DNA from: Nostoc sp. XA010
GTDB lineage: Bacteria > Cyanobacteriota > Cyanobacteriia > Cyanobacteriales > Nostocaceae
Length of the DNA stretch: 64,000 nt
NCBI RefSeq assembly: GCF_020829625.1
Contig: NZ_JAIVFX010000013.1
Coordinates: 62,001 to 126,000, forward strand
Direction of reading: 5' to 3'
The notes below the pieces were generated by a model. It had not been told where the DNA came from. It ran no database searches and saw nothing but the letters and a program-made list of their open reading frames with translations. Positions 44,282 through 54,017 of this stretch are shown here, one piece after another. Each line of letters opens with the position of its first letter. The first letter of the stretch is position 1. The position numbers were made by a program, and so were the translations under genes.

Positions 44282-44651
44282 TGAATGGTATATTATCCTG
44301 ATTAATTTGAATAAACTATATACCATTCATCACTCCAATAGCCGACATCAGCAAGACTTTCGGCAACAAGAGAGAGAATCGATTGGGGAGACGATGGAAG
44401 TCGGGGATCTATTTCCATCTATTACCCAAAATGGAATAATTTTTTATAAGACTTTGTATATTTGCTTTTTTCGAGTAAATATACGTGTAAAGTTTGTATG
44501 GTACTTAGATTATGGATGTTATCAAAGAAAATTATTTATGAAAAGCATTGAAGTAGACCTCAAAGTAGGTCAACGAGATAATTAGTTTTTAAATCTTAAT
44601 AATTCCCTATAGTTCTAAATTGTAATAACTTTAATAACAGAGGTATTAAGT
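44282..44651. other. Intergenic region, no supported gene
   Basis: A 92-codon open frame here (44307-44585, non-ATG start) has no family likeness, skewed composition and no ribosome binding site, and is left out. The last 60 bp form the likely promoter region of the sulfite-oxidase-family gene; nothing else is visible. Confidence 0.45.
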
Positions 44652-45129
44652 ATGGCTAAAAAAGAGCTAATCAACGAAAAGCTTTACGATCTGGCAAGAG
44701 CTGATGAATTTGTTGGGCAACGAGCAAAATTGCTTGGAATTTCCCGCCGCCGTCTAGTGCAATTATTAGCGGCTGGCGCTAGTGCAGCGACTGTCGGGCT
44801 TTTACCTTCACTTGGTAAGACCAACAAAGTTCAGGCACAGACAGCTAAACCCTCACCTATTATCAAGCCAACCCCACCAGAGTTTTTCGTTCAAAATGGC
44901 AGTAATTTGGAAATGCGGTGGGAAGCCTTATACGGACGAGGATATCTCATACCAACTGCCATGTTTTTTGTCCGCAATAACAATCCGACCCCTAATATCG
45001 ATCTAGCAACCTGGCAGTTAAGGATTGAAGGCTCCGGCGTTGAACGTCCGCGTACATTTACTTACGATGAAATTCTCTCTATGCCTTCAGTTTCGGTGAT
45101 CCGTGCCATTGAATGCGCTGGTAATGGCA
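44652..45129 (+). pseudogene. Sulfite-oxidase-family molybdoenzyme, 5' part (split by IS)
   Basis: The first 159 residues have a twin-arginine signal (ISRRRLVQLLAAGASAATVG, about 30-50) for export of a folded cofactor-loaded enzyme. The start of a molybdopterin oxidoreductase domain follows (RNNNPTPNIDLATWQLRIEG, AIECAGNG). The frame is interrupted at 45130 by an insertion sequence after G-N-G. It continues exactly at 46663, with the 7-bp duplication AATGGCA on both sides. Confidence 0.85.
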
Positions 45130-46655
45130 CAATACCTTAGCCAAAATAAGAGGATGAAGAGAGAGGGCTGATGTGGTAGAGTTATTGTCTTTGTATAAAT
45201 TTCCAAGCTTGGGTGCGATGGCAAACTTTGAAGAGATAGGGCTGCCGTAGTAGAGTTATTGTCTCTCACAACGACAACTCAAACACTACAAGCAGCCCAT
45301 GCCCGATATCTTATCACTGTTACAATGCCTGCTACCGCAGATCAACGCGACAACCATGCGACAATTTAACCAAATAATCCTGGCTATGTTAGCGATGAGC
45401 GGACGAGTCACAATGTTGGGGATCTCTCGTTGGGCAGGCGCTGGTGGTAGTTATCGGACGATGTTGAGATTTTTTCATACAGTAATGCCTTGGGCGACGT
45501 TGTTTTGGCTATTTTTCCGCAAGCATTTATTCCGTGCGAATGAGGTATATTTGCTTGCAGGAGATGAAGTTGTAATAAGTAAATCAGGGAAACAAACTTA
45601 TGGGCTGGATAGATTTTTTTCTAGCCTGGTTAGTAAACCCATATCAGGGCTATCTTTTTTTACATTATCATTAGTCAGTGTTGAGCAAAGGCGCTCGTTT
45701 CCAATTCAGATAGAACAGGTGATAAAGAGCGATATAGAAAAAAGTAGCCCGTCACCAACCAAAGAAATAAAATCGCAAGAGAAACGTGGGCGTGGGCGAC
45801 CAAAGGGGAGTAAAAGCAAGAATAAAACCCAAGTAATTCTCACATCAGAATTACTCCGAATTCAGAAAATGATTAAGTCGCTATTTAAGTTATTAGCTAA
45901 TTTTATTCCCCTTAGTTACTTAGTGTTAGATGGACACTTCGGGAACAATAATGCCTTGCAGATGGCTCGTCAAGTTAACTTGCATATAATTTCTAAGCTT
46001 CGCTATGATTCGGCATTATATATACCTTATCAACACCCTGACCCCAATAGTTCCTCTCGTCGTAAATACGGAGATAAAATTGATTACACTAACATACCTG
46101 ACAAGTATTTATGTAAAAGCAGCATAGAGGATAAAATCCAAACTAATGTTTATCAATGCACTCTCCTTCACAAGGAATTTGCCCAAGCATTGAATATAGT
46201 TATTTTGGTCAAAATCAATCTTAATACTAATGCTCGTAGTCATGTGATTCTATTTTCTAGTGATCTAAAATTGTCATCTGAGAAAATAATTGACTACTAC
46301 AAGTTGCGCTTTCAGATCGAATTCAATTTTCGAGATGCCAAGCAATTTTGGGGATTGGAAGATTTTATGAACTTAAGTCAAATTGCTGTAACTAATGCTG
46401 TTAATCTAGCATTCTTTATGGTCAACTTATCCCATCATCTTCTCGCGGATTTTCGTCTCCTTAATCCCGACTCCGGCATTCTTGACCTTAAGGCTCACTA
46501 TCGTGGTTTTCGATATGTCCATGAAATTTTAAAAATGCTTCCCGAAATGCCTAAGCCTATTTTATTAACCCAGATTTTTGCCAAGCTTACTTCTTTAGGA
46601 CGTATTCATCCCGTTTCTACAGGCATTGAACCCTCGTAAATTGGCTAAGGTATTG
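45130..46655 (+). mobile_element. IS4/IS701-type insertion sequence, 1526 bp, 7-bp target duplication
   Basis: The perfect 15-bp inverted ends are CAATACCTTAGCCAA (left) and TTGGCTAAGGTATTG (right). AATGGCA is duplicated at 45123-45129 and 46656-46662. Near the left end there is a direct repeat: AGAGTTATTGTCT occurs twice (about 45178 and 45250), each preceded by AGGGCTG. It carries one complete transposase gene. It splits the sulfite-oxidase-family gene. Confidence 0.88.
45299..46639 (+). CDS. Transposase, IS4-superfamily DDE type
   Basis: The 446-aa transposase has DEVVISKSGKQTYGLDRF, LDGHFGNNNALQM (second Asp) and YKLRFQIEFNFRDAKQFWGL (catalytic Glu in a YREK-like motif). A basic RGRGRPKGSKSKNKT linker lies at about 163-177. 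It looks complete, so the element may be active or only recently inserted. Confidence 0.83.
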   Translation: MPDILSLLQCLLPQINATTMRQFNQIILAMLAMSGRVTMLGISRWAGAGGSYRTMLRFFHTVMPWATLFWLFFRKHLFRANEVYLLAGDEVVISKSGKQTYGLDRFFSSLVSKPISGLSFFTLSLVSVEQRRSFPIQIEQVIKSDIEKSSPSPTKEIKSQEKRGRGRPKGSKSKNKTQVILTSELLRIQKMIKSLFKLLANFIPLSYLVLDGHFGNNNALQMARQVNLHIISKLRYDSALYIPYQHPDPNSSSRRKYGDKIDYTNIPDKYLCKSSIEDKIQTNVYQCTLLHKEFAQALNIVILVKINLNTNARSHVILFSSDLKLSSEKIIDYYKLRFQIEFNFRDAKQFWGLEDFMNLSQIAVTNAVNLAFFMVNLSHHLLADFRLLNPDSGILDLKAHYRGFRYVHEILKMLPEMPKPILLTQIFAKLTSLGRIHPVSTGIEPS

Positions 46656-46662
46656 AATGGCA

Positions 46663-47453
46663 GAAACTTCTTTCAAAAGTCTCACAGTAAAAAGATAGAA
46701 GGTACTCCTTGGAATCTAGGAGGTATAGGGGTGGCTGAGTGGACTGGCGTTTTGTTGAGCGATGTGTTGAAACGAGCAGGACTCAAGCCTACAGCCCGTG
46801 ATGTTATGCCTGTTAGCCTAGATGAAAAGAAAATCCAACGTCCTTTCTCCATTGAAAAGGCATTAGAAGAAGATACCCTGTTAGTCTACGCAATGAACGG
46901 AGATATTCTTCCTATTGATCACGGATTTCCGATTCGGGTCTTAGTTGCGGGCTGGGTGGGGATTGCTCACACCAAATGGGTTGGTAGCATTCGGGTTTCA
47001 GAGACACCCCTATTTTCTGAATACAACACAAAGAAGTATGTCTTAATTGGGGAAGACTATCCTGTTTCAGAGGACTTGAAAGCCAAAGGAGTCATGGGAC
47101 AAATCTTGAGGGAGCAGAAAGTTAAAAGTGCCTTTGAATTACCTTGGGATGGTGAAATAGCAACTGGAAAACGTCTTGTTCGCGGACGTTCCTGGTCAGG
47201 TGAAGGGAAAATTACTTTTGTTGAAGTCAGTTTAGATGATGGTAAAACCTGGAGCAAAGTCAGTCTACGAGAACCCAATATTACCAAAGCATGGGTGCGA
47301 TGGGATTTAGAATGGGATGCACGTCCAGGTCGCTATGGTTTACGTGCTCGCGCCACCGACGATCAAGGCAATACTCAACCTGACAAGATTCCTTTTAATA
47401 AAGAAGGTTATAGCCATTGGGCTGTCGTCACCCATCCAATCAAAGTTGTCTAA
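46663..47453 (+). pseudogene. Sulfite-oxidase-family molybdoenzyme, 3' part
   Basis: It continues the gene begun at 44652: RNFFQKSHSKKIEGTPWNLG, then the Moco domain (VYAMNGDILPIDHGFPIRVL, TKWVGSI) and the dimerisation domain (GRSWSGEGKITFVEVSLDDG ... YGLRARATDDQGN, about the last 130 residues). Removing the IS and one copy of the 7-bp duplication gives exactly 423 codons with no other damage. The intact enzyme would be a periplasmic SoxC/sulfite-oxidase-like protein of 422 aa. It is inactivated in this strain unless the IS excises. Confidence 0.85.
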
Positions 47454-47761
47454 AAGGCAATAGATTAAAACAGAGCTTCAGACCAAACAATGACAAATCA
47501 AGGGTTTTGAGAATTTCTTATCCCGAACTCAGGTTAATTATTTACGCCGACCTACTTACTTCTGATTTTGTCTTTTTGGCAGAGCGATCGCTTAGAGCCT
47601 GTCAAGAAACAACTTTTACAATTTGCCACCTAAAAAGCTTAATGTGTTATTAGTCCCTAGTAGTTCACAATGCAAATATTGACAGGCATAGATTGGGAAA
47701 GGGATAGGTTTAAAACCTTTACCCTTTTCCCCTCTGTCAACAAGACTTTGGCGGACTACTA
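47454..47761. other. Intergenic region between convergent genes
   Basis: About 300 bp without a supported ORF, lying between the sulfite-oxidase remnant (+) and the secreted protein gene (-). It contains a HIP1 site (GCGATCGC, about 47585) and an extended imperfect hairpin near its right end. Confidence 0.5.
47695..47732. terminator. Imperfect long hairpin between convergent genes
   Basis: GGGAAAGGGATAGGTTT pairs imperfectly with AAACCTTTACCCTTTTCCC across the AGGTTTAAAACCT palindrome. Its place between two converging genes suits a two-way terminator, but it also looks like a dispersed repeat. Confidence 0.45.
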
Positions 47762-48427
47762 TTAACCATTAGTCGTCTGCCTAGTTTGAGATTGCAATAA
47801 AGCACTATTTAAGGTAAAAATCAAACTGATTGTTGCGATCGCACCTATGCCAAACAGAGGAGATGGTTCGGGAATCGGTTTGGCAATAGTATAACAATTT
47901 GCGGGCAAGGAACCCCCATCAGGTACGTTGCCATCAAAAACAAATGAGACACCTGGAGTTCTTGTATTTTCTATAAAAACTTGCGTAGCGCCACCAGGGT
48001 AGCAGGTACTAGGAGATTGAGGCCCAGCAATACCAACATAGACATCCAATCCTGCTGGCAAGCTTACTCTTTCTCTCAATTGCGCTAAATTTGGAGGAGG
48101 ACCAAAATATTGAGCTAGAGCTAGTTCTTGAATTGCATCTAATGTAGTTTTAGCATTACTACTGTCATAAAAATTAGCTGTTAAATATCTGCCAAAACGA
48201 TAAGTATTATCATTATTGTAATAGCGATAATAAGTCGTTTCTTGCGTTAGGGTTTGTTTTGTGCATTCCGAGTCAAGAAAAGACGTAATAACGGTAGCTT
48301 GATCCTCAACGGAGTCGGGCATGGGACAAGCCGCAGATGCAGGAGTTTGCCCAGCCAAAATTATGAATGGAGAAAGGCCGACAAGCGTCACTCCACCTAC
48401 CCAAACACGACAATATTGCTTGTTCAT
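47762..48427 (-). CDS. Secreted TNT-like (putative NAD glycohydrolase) protein with PEP-CTERM-like tail
   Basis: The 221-aa protein begins with a signal peptide (VTLVGLSPFIILAGQTPASA). Residues 65-165 (YRFGRYLTANFYDSS, ALAQYFGPP, LPAGLDVYVG, GGATQVFIE) resemble the TNT fold of NAD-cleaving toxins and fungal surface NADases: an RFGR-like start, the P-x-G step and the terminal GG-x-x-Q. The C-terminus PEPSPLFGIGAIATIS followed by a hydrophobic stretch is a PEP-CTERM-like sorting signal. It lies next to genes for NAD precursor uptake and salvage, which suits an NADase. The TNT similarity is my pattern reading and could be wrong. Confidence 0.55.
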   Translation of the reverse strand: MNKQYCRVWVGGVTLVGLSPFIILAGQTPASAACPMPDSVEDQATVITSFLDSECTKQTLTQETTYYRYYNNDNTYRFGRYLTANFYDSSNAKTTLDAIQELALAQYFGPPPNLAQLRERVSLPAGLDVYVGIAGPQSPSTCYPGGATQVFIENTRTPGVSFVFDGNVPDGGSLPANCYTIAKPIPEPSPLFGIGAIATISLIFTLNSALLQSQTRQTTNG

Positions 48428-48527
48428 TAAGAGAATTTTTTGTTGAAATTCTCGAAGATTTTATCAACTTCGTTTTTTTGTGTCAATTAAAACGTCATCA
48501 GGTATTGTCAGCACACACTTAATTAAT

Positions 48528-49178
48528 TTAACTATGGCGCACCTTAACTGCTTTGAGCCAAGATATTAAGCCGTTAATTGCCATCAACAACAAAATTACA
48601 TAAAGTAAAGCAATAAATTTTACTTTTTTAATGTCATATAACCAGATGCCAAGAATATCAACTACAATCCAGTAATACCAACTTTCAATTCGCTTATGCG
48701 TCATTAGCCACATAGCTGTAAAACTCATAACTGTTGTGAGTGCATCCAAGTAAGGAAAAGAAGCTTGCTCTGGAAATATTGCTGGCAGTATTATATGAAT
48801 CTGACTCATCAATGCTCCCATGACAAAAGTTAGGGCTATTGTGACTGAAGCTGCCAAAATAATTTCGCGTCTTGGGCTATATCGAAGATTTAAAACTTCT
48901 CCACTATCTAGCTTGGATGTACTCCATCGCCACCAGCCATAAACACTTATACCCAAGTAATAAACTTGCTCTACCATGTCGGAATACAAGCGAATCTGGT
49001 AGAAAAGCACCATGTACAGTAAGACACTAACTATTCCTACAGCCCAAGTTAATATATTTCTTTGAGAAATTAGCCATACTGACCATAAATAAAAAATCGT
49101 TCCGAGAAACTCGATATAACTTATGGGATAACCCAGAATATTGAAGGCAATATTATTAACACTCCAAAACTCAAGCAT
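48528..49178 (-). CDS. pnuC: PnuC-like nicotinamide riboside/mononucleotide transporter
   Basis: The 216-aa membrane protein has about seven predicted TM segments and the PnuC hallmark region YGWWRW (about residue 82) plus ESWYYWIVVDILGIWLY near the C-terminus. Family members carry nicotinamide riboside by facilitated diffusion, driven by phosphorylation inside the cell. The partner kinase is the next gene upstream on the same strand (13 bp spacing), so the two form a salvage operon. Confidence 0.88.
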   Translation of the reverse strand: MLEFWSVNNIAFNILGYPISYIEFLGTIFYLWSVWLISQRNILTWAVGIVSVLLYMVLFYQIRLYSDMVEQVYYLGISVYGWWRWSTSKLDSGEVLNLRYSPRREIILAASVTIALTFVMGALMSQIHIILPAIFPEQASFPYLDALTTVMSFTAMWLMTHKRIESWYYWIVVDILGIWLYDIKKVKFIALLYVILLLMAINGLISWLKAVKVRHS

Positions 49179-49191
49179 ATTATGTTAGTTT

Positions 49192-50205
49192 TTAATAAAA
49201 TAAATCTAATAGGTTATGATACTTTTGGTATCGATTCAATATCTTGCTAACAAAATCAATGCGTGTATTTAAATCCCCACTCAGAATAAAAAAGGGAGTT
49301 TTTCTAAGAATTAGATCGTTTTTAATTTGTTTTTGAAATATGCTACGATTTATCTCTCCAGACCGATCCCATGTATCATCATAAGGTATATCTGCATCGC
49401 AAAGAAAAACTAAATCATAGCGAGATACAGCCTGATGTGCTAGTTCCACTAAATCTGGAGCAACAGTTTTATGATAGTACAAAGAAAATTGATAAGTTGT
49501 TAATGCATTTGTATCTGTAAATAAATATTGGTTCGCTTGTAACAACAAGTTTTCTTCACGTTCTAAATGTCCTTGTGCAATTTCTACAAGTTGAGACAGC
49601 GACAGCCTTCTATTTATTTGATGTTTTTCCCAATATTCCCGCCCATATTCTGGCATCCATACGGTTTTATACTCTTTTGCTAATCGGGATGCAATAGTCG
49701 TTTTTCCAGTTGAGGGCGCACCCAGAAACACTATATTAGTAATTAAATCGCGGTAAACATCAGGATGTAAATAATCTCTAAAAGCATAAGGTTCTTTTCT
49801 GACTTTTGTTCCAGAAATAGGGAAAGTTTGGCGATCTCCGTCTACTAATCGATTAACGGCTCCTAATGCAAGGCTTACGTGTTCGCCATAGAATTCACTA
49901 CAGTAAAAGTGCGTAACCTTTTTTGATTCTAATTTTTTCCGTATATATTCTTCGTGCTTTTTCTTAATTTCAAAGCTATCACCAACTTCTGTTGGCCCAT
50001 CCCATGCTTCAATCACCTCAATTTGAGGATACAGTGTTCGTAACCATCTAGCCCGAACTGTTAAGGGAATTGCTGTTACCTCTGGGCAATCATAAATCAT
50101 CACTAGCACTTCATTCATTTCTGCTAAAGCCGTCTCAATCACAAATTGATGTCCTTTGTGAAGCGGTGCAAACTTACCTAGCGTGAGTCCACATTTTCTG
50201 CCCAT
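49192..50205 (-). CDS. nadR: NadR-like NMN adenylyltransferase/ribosylnicotinamide kinase
   Basis: The 337-aa bifunctional enzyme has an N-terminal nucleotidyltransferase with H16-x-G-H19 and the ISGTKVR signature (130-136), joining NMN to AMP to make NAD. A C-terminal P-loop kinase with GAPSTGKT (162-169) phosphorylates nicotinamide riboside. The DNA-binding HTH of enterobacterial NadR is absent, so it is an enzyme and not a repressor. It is co-transcribed with pnuC. Confidence 0.9.
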   Translation of the reverse strand: MGRKCGLTLGKFAPLHKGHQFVIETALAEMNEVLVMIYDCPEVTAIPLTVRARWLRTLYPQIEVIEAWDGPTEVGDSFEIKKKHEEYIRKKLESKKVTHFYCSEFYGEHVSLALGAVNRLVDGDRQTFPISGTKVRKEPYAFRDYLHPDVYRDLITNIVFLGAPSTGKTTIASRLAKEYKTVWMPEYGREYWEKHQINRRLSLSQLVEIAQGHLEREENLLLQANQYLFTDTNALTTYQFSLYYHKTVAPDLVELAHQAVSRYDLVFLCDADIPYDDTWDRSGEINRSIFQKQIKNDLILRKTPFFILSGDLNTRIDFVSKILNRYQKYHNLLDLFY

Positions 50206-50257
50206 AGCTTCCTATTATCTTGGCTAATGCAAACTATGAAAAACAAAAGACCATTCG

Positions 50258-50731
50258 CTATATTTGTCCTTGAATAGTTTTTCTCAATTCAGTACGGCTG
50301 CGATTCGCTTTAAACCAAAAAGCCACACAAAAGATAACTAGCATCAATATAGGCATCCCTACAAATAATGCAGCCATGTGATTAGGCATAGCACCTGCCA
50401 ATGTTATGGGAATAATTGCACTATACCAGCAGAAAAACCAGAATCCTAAAAACGCCATCACAAAAGGAGGTAGGCTCATTTGTATATGAATCAAGGTTTG
50501 ATGAGATTGTACTTCAAAGCGCCCTCGAATTACTGGTAAAAACGAGTTCCGATAGTGAATTATGCGGCTGATTTGAAAGCCTGACTCAGAAATACTTCCT
50601 TGATAGGGGGCATGTTTTGCATAAAATCTGAATGTTTTCGTAGGTTCAACTAAAGCATTCAGCCTTTGCAGAACTATAGGCAATGGATCAGTTGTCAAAA
50701 TTGTAAAGCTATCATAAGGTAATACTTTCAT
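50258..50731 (-). CDS. Hypothetical two-helix membrane protein
   Basis: The 157-aa protein has a soluble N-terminal part (SFTILTTDPLPIVLQRL) and two TM helices at about 88-110 and 115-140 (FVMAFLGFWFFCWYSAIIPI, MAALFVGMPILMLVIFCVAF). It belongs to a cyanobacterial group of unknown function that I cannot name. Confidence 0.55.
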   Translation of the reverse strand: MKVLPYDSFTILTTDPLPIVLQRLNALVEPTKTFRFYAKHAPYQGSISESGFQISRIIHYRNSFLPVIRGRFEVQSHQTLIHIQMSLPPFVMAFLGFWFFCWYSAIIPITLAGAMPNHMAALFVGMPILMLVIFCVAFWFKANRSRTELRKTIQGQI

Positions 50732-50763
50732 GTTGATTGAGGCTTGCGGGGCTACAAAAAGGG

Positions 50764-51308
50764 CTAGGATGCAGATAGAATAAGCCTCATAGCCCTCTCT
50801 CCTTGCTGGTAGTACTTACGCTTATTAGGATTTAATGTCAATAATTCAGCGACTAATTCATAAGAATTTTCCATAAAATTGACCCAGTTAGCTCCATATA
50901 ATCCAATATAAAAACTACTATGACGGCGAACTGTCCGCCCCAATTCTTTAATTCGTCCAACATATTTTTGAACACCCATGCGTTTAATTTTTTGACCAGA
51001 TATAGTTGCAGCCGTATAGGCAAGTGAGATTAGTAATATTAGAGAAATTAGCCGTTTTCCTGATGCATTAGTATCTTCATGCGTTATAACCACCGCTTTT
51101 AAAATCCCTAAACATCTCCTCAATATCAAACCGTTGTTTATAAGCTTTAATAGTAGACTCTAAAGTATCAAAATTAGTGAGAATAAACCAGCCCTCCTCT
51201 GGCGCAACTCCAAAGCGTTTTCGCTTCCATTTACCCGCAAGATTAAAAGTAATAAACCCTGTAGCTTTTGTATATTTAATGCCTTTATAAAAGAACGAGA
51301 CTCCAGGT
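50764..51308 (-). pseudogene. IS4-type transposase remnant, frameshifted and truncated
   Basis: The complement reads RPGVSFFYKGIKYTKATGF ... RFDIEEMFRDFKSGGYN, then shifts frame after about one extra base to HEDTNASGKRLISLILLISL ... QKYVGRI. Its N-terminal half was cut off at 51308 by the insertion of the next element. Confidence 0.8.
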
Positions 51309-51335
51309 CTGACTTTTCACGGGATGTGGAAAAGG

Positions 51336-51370
51336 GGATTGGTTCGCGATGGCTTATCGCGAACCAATCC
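51336..51370. repeat. Perfect 15-bp hairpin near the IS end
   Basis: GGATTGGTTCGCGAT (51336-51350) is followed by GGCTT and its exact complement ATCGCGAACCAATCC (51356-51370). It sits just inside the left end of the composite element, upstream of the transposase. It could block read-through into the transposase or be a folded repeat. Confidence 0.7.
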
Positions 51371-51580
51371 TTTGAACTTAAGATGATTTGCGTCCTCTAA
51401 TATAAGGTGCTTGTAGTGTCGTATTTTGGGGTGCAAATGAAACTATTAGAAGCGAATCCGTACCATAATTGTGATTTTGGTGACAAACGTCTGACCAACA
51501 GAGCAGTTTTAATTGCGGAGGCTTTAAAAGTAAAATATGGTCATCCTTTATCAGAAATATTTCAAAGCGCTAGTGACCTC

Positions 51581-53053
51581 AATACGGTTCGGTTAAGCTC
51601 TAAGCGGTATTGAGAATAGAAAAAGTGAGTGTTCCTAATTTAGCTCCTTGCCCTCTATGTATCGGTTTCTTGGAAGGAAATTTGGCTCTAGTTTTTTTGA
51701 CTACGCGAGGATTGCTTCGACCTTCAGGTTCTGGTATCTGCTCATCCAGAATTTCTCTTACAAGCCAGGTGAAAAAAAAGGAAATTCTTCGGTTTGAAGT
51801 CGCTGAAATTTAGGAACAGCACGACGGACAATGTTCAGTGTGCCAGTAAAACTTAATCTTAAGGGGGAAATATGAGTGGTTTGGGCAACCTGACACATAA
51901 GTGAACGCACAGCCCAATGTCCAAGCAGCCAGCCATAAACTTCCTGAACAACTTCACGAGGATTGAGAGAACGAATTAGAGTTTTGCGCCCTAAAAGATG
52001 GACTTTGAGTTCATCAATGGTACTTTCCACTTCCCAACGTTGGTGATATTCAGTTGCCAACAATAAAGCGGGAAACAAGGAAATATCCGTCAAGCTGGTA
52101 ATTAGACGGTAAATTTGCGGTTGGTCATCAGTATCAATGGTGTACTCAATAACTCGCACCATGATTTTTGTACAGCCTTTTTTCTTCGATTTACCATCAG
52201 GAGCAATCCAAGACAGATAAGAACCATCTTCCAGGACTTTCTCGACTGGGAATTTTACATTTTTAGGTACTCGTCCCAAATAATTACATTTTTGTCTAAG
52301 AGTTGCTTGTACCATTGTGTAGGAATGTAAGCCTCTATCCCACATCAACAACATTCCTTCTGTCACAGACCGCAGTAACTTTTTAACTCTCACTCGCTCA
52401 CCTATCCGGTACGGACACATTAAAGCATCAACAATTAAATGTGTTCCAGTTTCAATTAATAGTACTAGGCGTACTTTGGGGAAAGCCGCTCGCGTTCCTG
52501 GTCGTGTTCCTGGATATCCAAAAACTCTGGCATTCGATTGCGTATCCGGGACATCGAAAACTGTTCCATCTACTGCCATCACTCGCAATCCCTCTAAAAA
52601 AGCACCAGGGGTCTCAATTGTTGCTAGCGGTTTCACAATTAGATGAAATAGACGGCTCATCACCCCTGCTCCGACTCGCTGTCGTGCTTCTGTTATTGAT
52701 GATTTACAGGGTATTCGCCAATATTTCCCCATTCTCACCCACGCTTCACTTAAGCCATCCACAAGATTTTTCAGAACCGTCCTCATTGATGCTTTTGACC
52801 ACAAGCTCATCGCAATCACCAGACAGATCACCAGATGCGACGGTAAAGCCCGCCTCCGTTCTTCATTACTCTGTGTCTGTGCGATCGCACTCGAGATTGC
52901 CTCTGCTGGAATAGCTGTTTCTAACGCTTTGAGTACCGTACCTGATTCCACTACAGGCGAGATCAGTGAAAATTCTTTAAGTTGCATTCAATCTCAGTAC
53001 ACTTGGGTGATAACCCTCAGTTTATCTGGTTTTTAGCTTAACCGAACCGTATT
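51581..53053 (-). mobile_element. IS4-family insertion sequence, 1473 bp, 12-bp target duplication
   Basis: The 19-bp inverted ends AATACGGTTCGGTTAAGCT are exact at both sides. GCTAGTGACCTC is repeated at 51569-51580 and 53054-53065, a 12-bp duplication as IS4 members produce. It lies inside the Tn5-like transposase gene. Confidence 0.9.
51758..52987 (-). CDS. IS4-family transposase
   Basis: The 409-aa protein has the IS4 N-terminal domain (ALPSHLVICLVIAMSLWSKA) and catalytic motifs AVDGTVFDVPDT (first Asp), LLMWDRGLHSY (second Asp) and EYHQRWEVESTIDELKVHLL (Glu, YREK-type). It is complete and within intact ends, so this element may be mobile. Confidence 0.85.
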   Translation of the reverse strand: MQLKEFSLISPVVESGTVLKALETAIPAEAISSAIAQTQSNEERRRALPSHLVICLVIAMSLWSKASMRTVLKNLVDGLSEAWVRMGKYWRIPCKSSITEARQRVGAGVMSRLFHLIVKPLATIETPGAFLEGLRVMAVDGTVFDVPDTQSNARVFGYPGTRPGTRAAFPKVRLVLLIETGTHLIVDALMCPYRIGERVRVKKLLRSVTEGMLLMWDRGLHSYTMVQATLRQKCNYLGRVPKNVKFPVEKVLEDGSYLSWIAPDGKSKKKGCTKIMVRVIEYTIDTDDQPQIYRLITSLTDISLFPALLLATEYHQRWEVESTIDELKVHLLGRKTLIRSLNPREVVQEVYGWLLGHWAVRSLMCQVAQTTHISPLRLSFTGTLNIVRRAVPKFQRLQTEEFPFFSPGL

Positions 53054-54017
53054 GCTAGTGACCTCAAACGCGGTTACGAATTTTTTTCTAACCCTAAAAC
53101 TACTTTTAACAAGTTGACTCAACCATCTTTTAAACAAACGGCACAAGAGATTTATGGCATACCAATAGTATTAGCGGTAGGAGATACTACTTATCTGGAT
53201 TATAAAAAAATCTTAGAAAAAAGAGATGATTATGGGCCTACAGGTAATGGTGGAAATGGACTAATTTTACATAGTTCTTTAGCACTAGACCCAGACTTTG
53301 GTCAGCCACTAGGACTATTATGGGAAAAATTGTGGCATCGACAGCACAAAGTATCTCCACCACCAGGAGAAACATCTCCGGCAAAAAAAAAGCGATTAAA
53401 GAAAGAACGTTTAATCGCCAAAAATAGAGCTTTTAAAGAGAAAGAATCTTATCGATGGGTTGAAGCTTTTCAGAAAGTAAACAAATTATTTAAAAATTTA
53501 GAAATGCCTGATGGTGGGCTACTCACAAGAGTAATCCATGTCTTTGACCGTGAAGGAGATATTGCAGAAGTATTTGCACTTCAACGTAAAAATAAAAATA
53601 CAGGTGTAGTTGTCAGAGCCGCTCACAATCGTTGTTTATCAGGAGAAAACTCTTATTTATGGGAGTATGTAACATCTCAAAAAGTGCAGTTTGTAAAAGA
53701 GGTTAAATTACCTGAAACTAAAAAGCGAAAAGAAAGAACCGCAACTTTAGAAATCAGGTATTGTCCAGTATCAATAAATCCTCCTTCTCGATTAAAAAAG
53801 TCAGGTAATTTTAACGTTTACGCGCTCTTTGCGACAGAAATTAATGTGCCAGACGGATGCGAACCAGTTACGTGGATGCTACTGACAAGTGAGTTAGTAA
53901 CAACACAGGCAGAAGCATCTCAAATCCTTCGCTGGTATACGTATCGCTGGCGGATAGAAGAGTATCACAAAATACTAAAATCTGGCTGTAAAGCGGAAAG
54001 TTACCGCTTGGCAGGGG

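Noticed and set aside
44307..44585. 92-codon open frame after the Fis-like gene
   Set aside because: It has a non-ATG start, no ribosome binding site and a composition like translated spacer; no family likeness.
49192..50205. NadR as a repressor of NAD genes
   Set aside because: The HTH domain is missing; only the two enzymatic parts are present.
51337..51369. Terminator for a nearby gene
   Set aside because: The hairpin is perfect but no T-run follows and no gene ends directly before it; kept only as a repeat.
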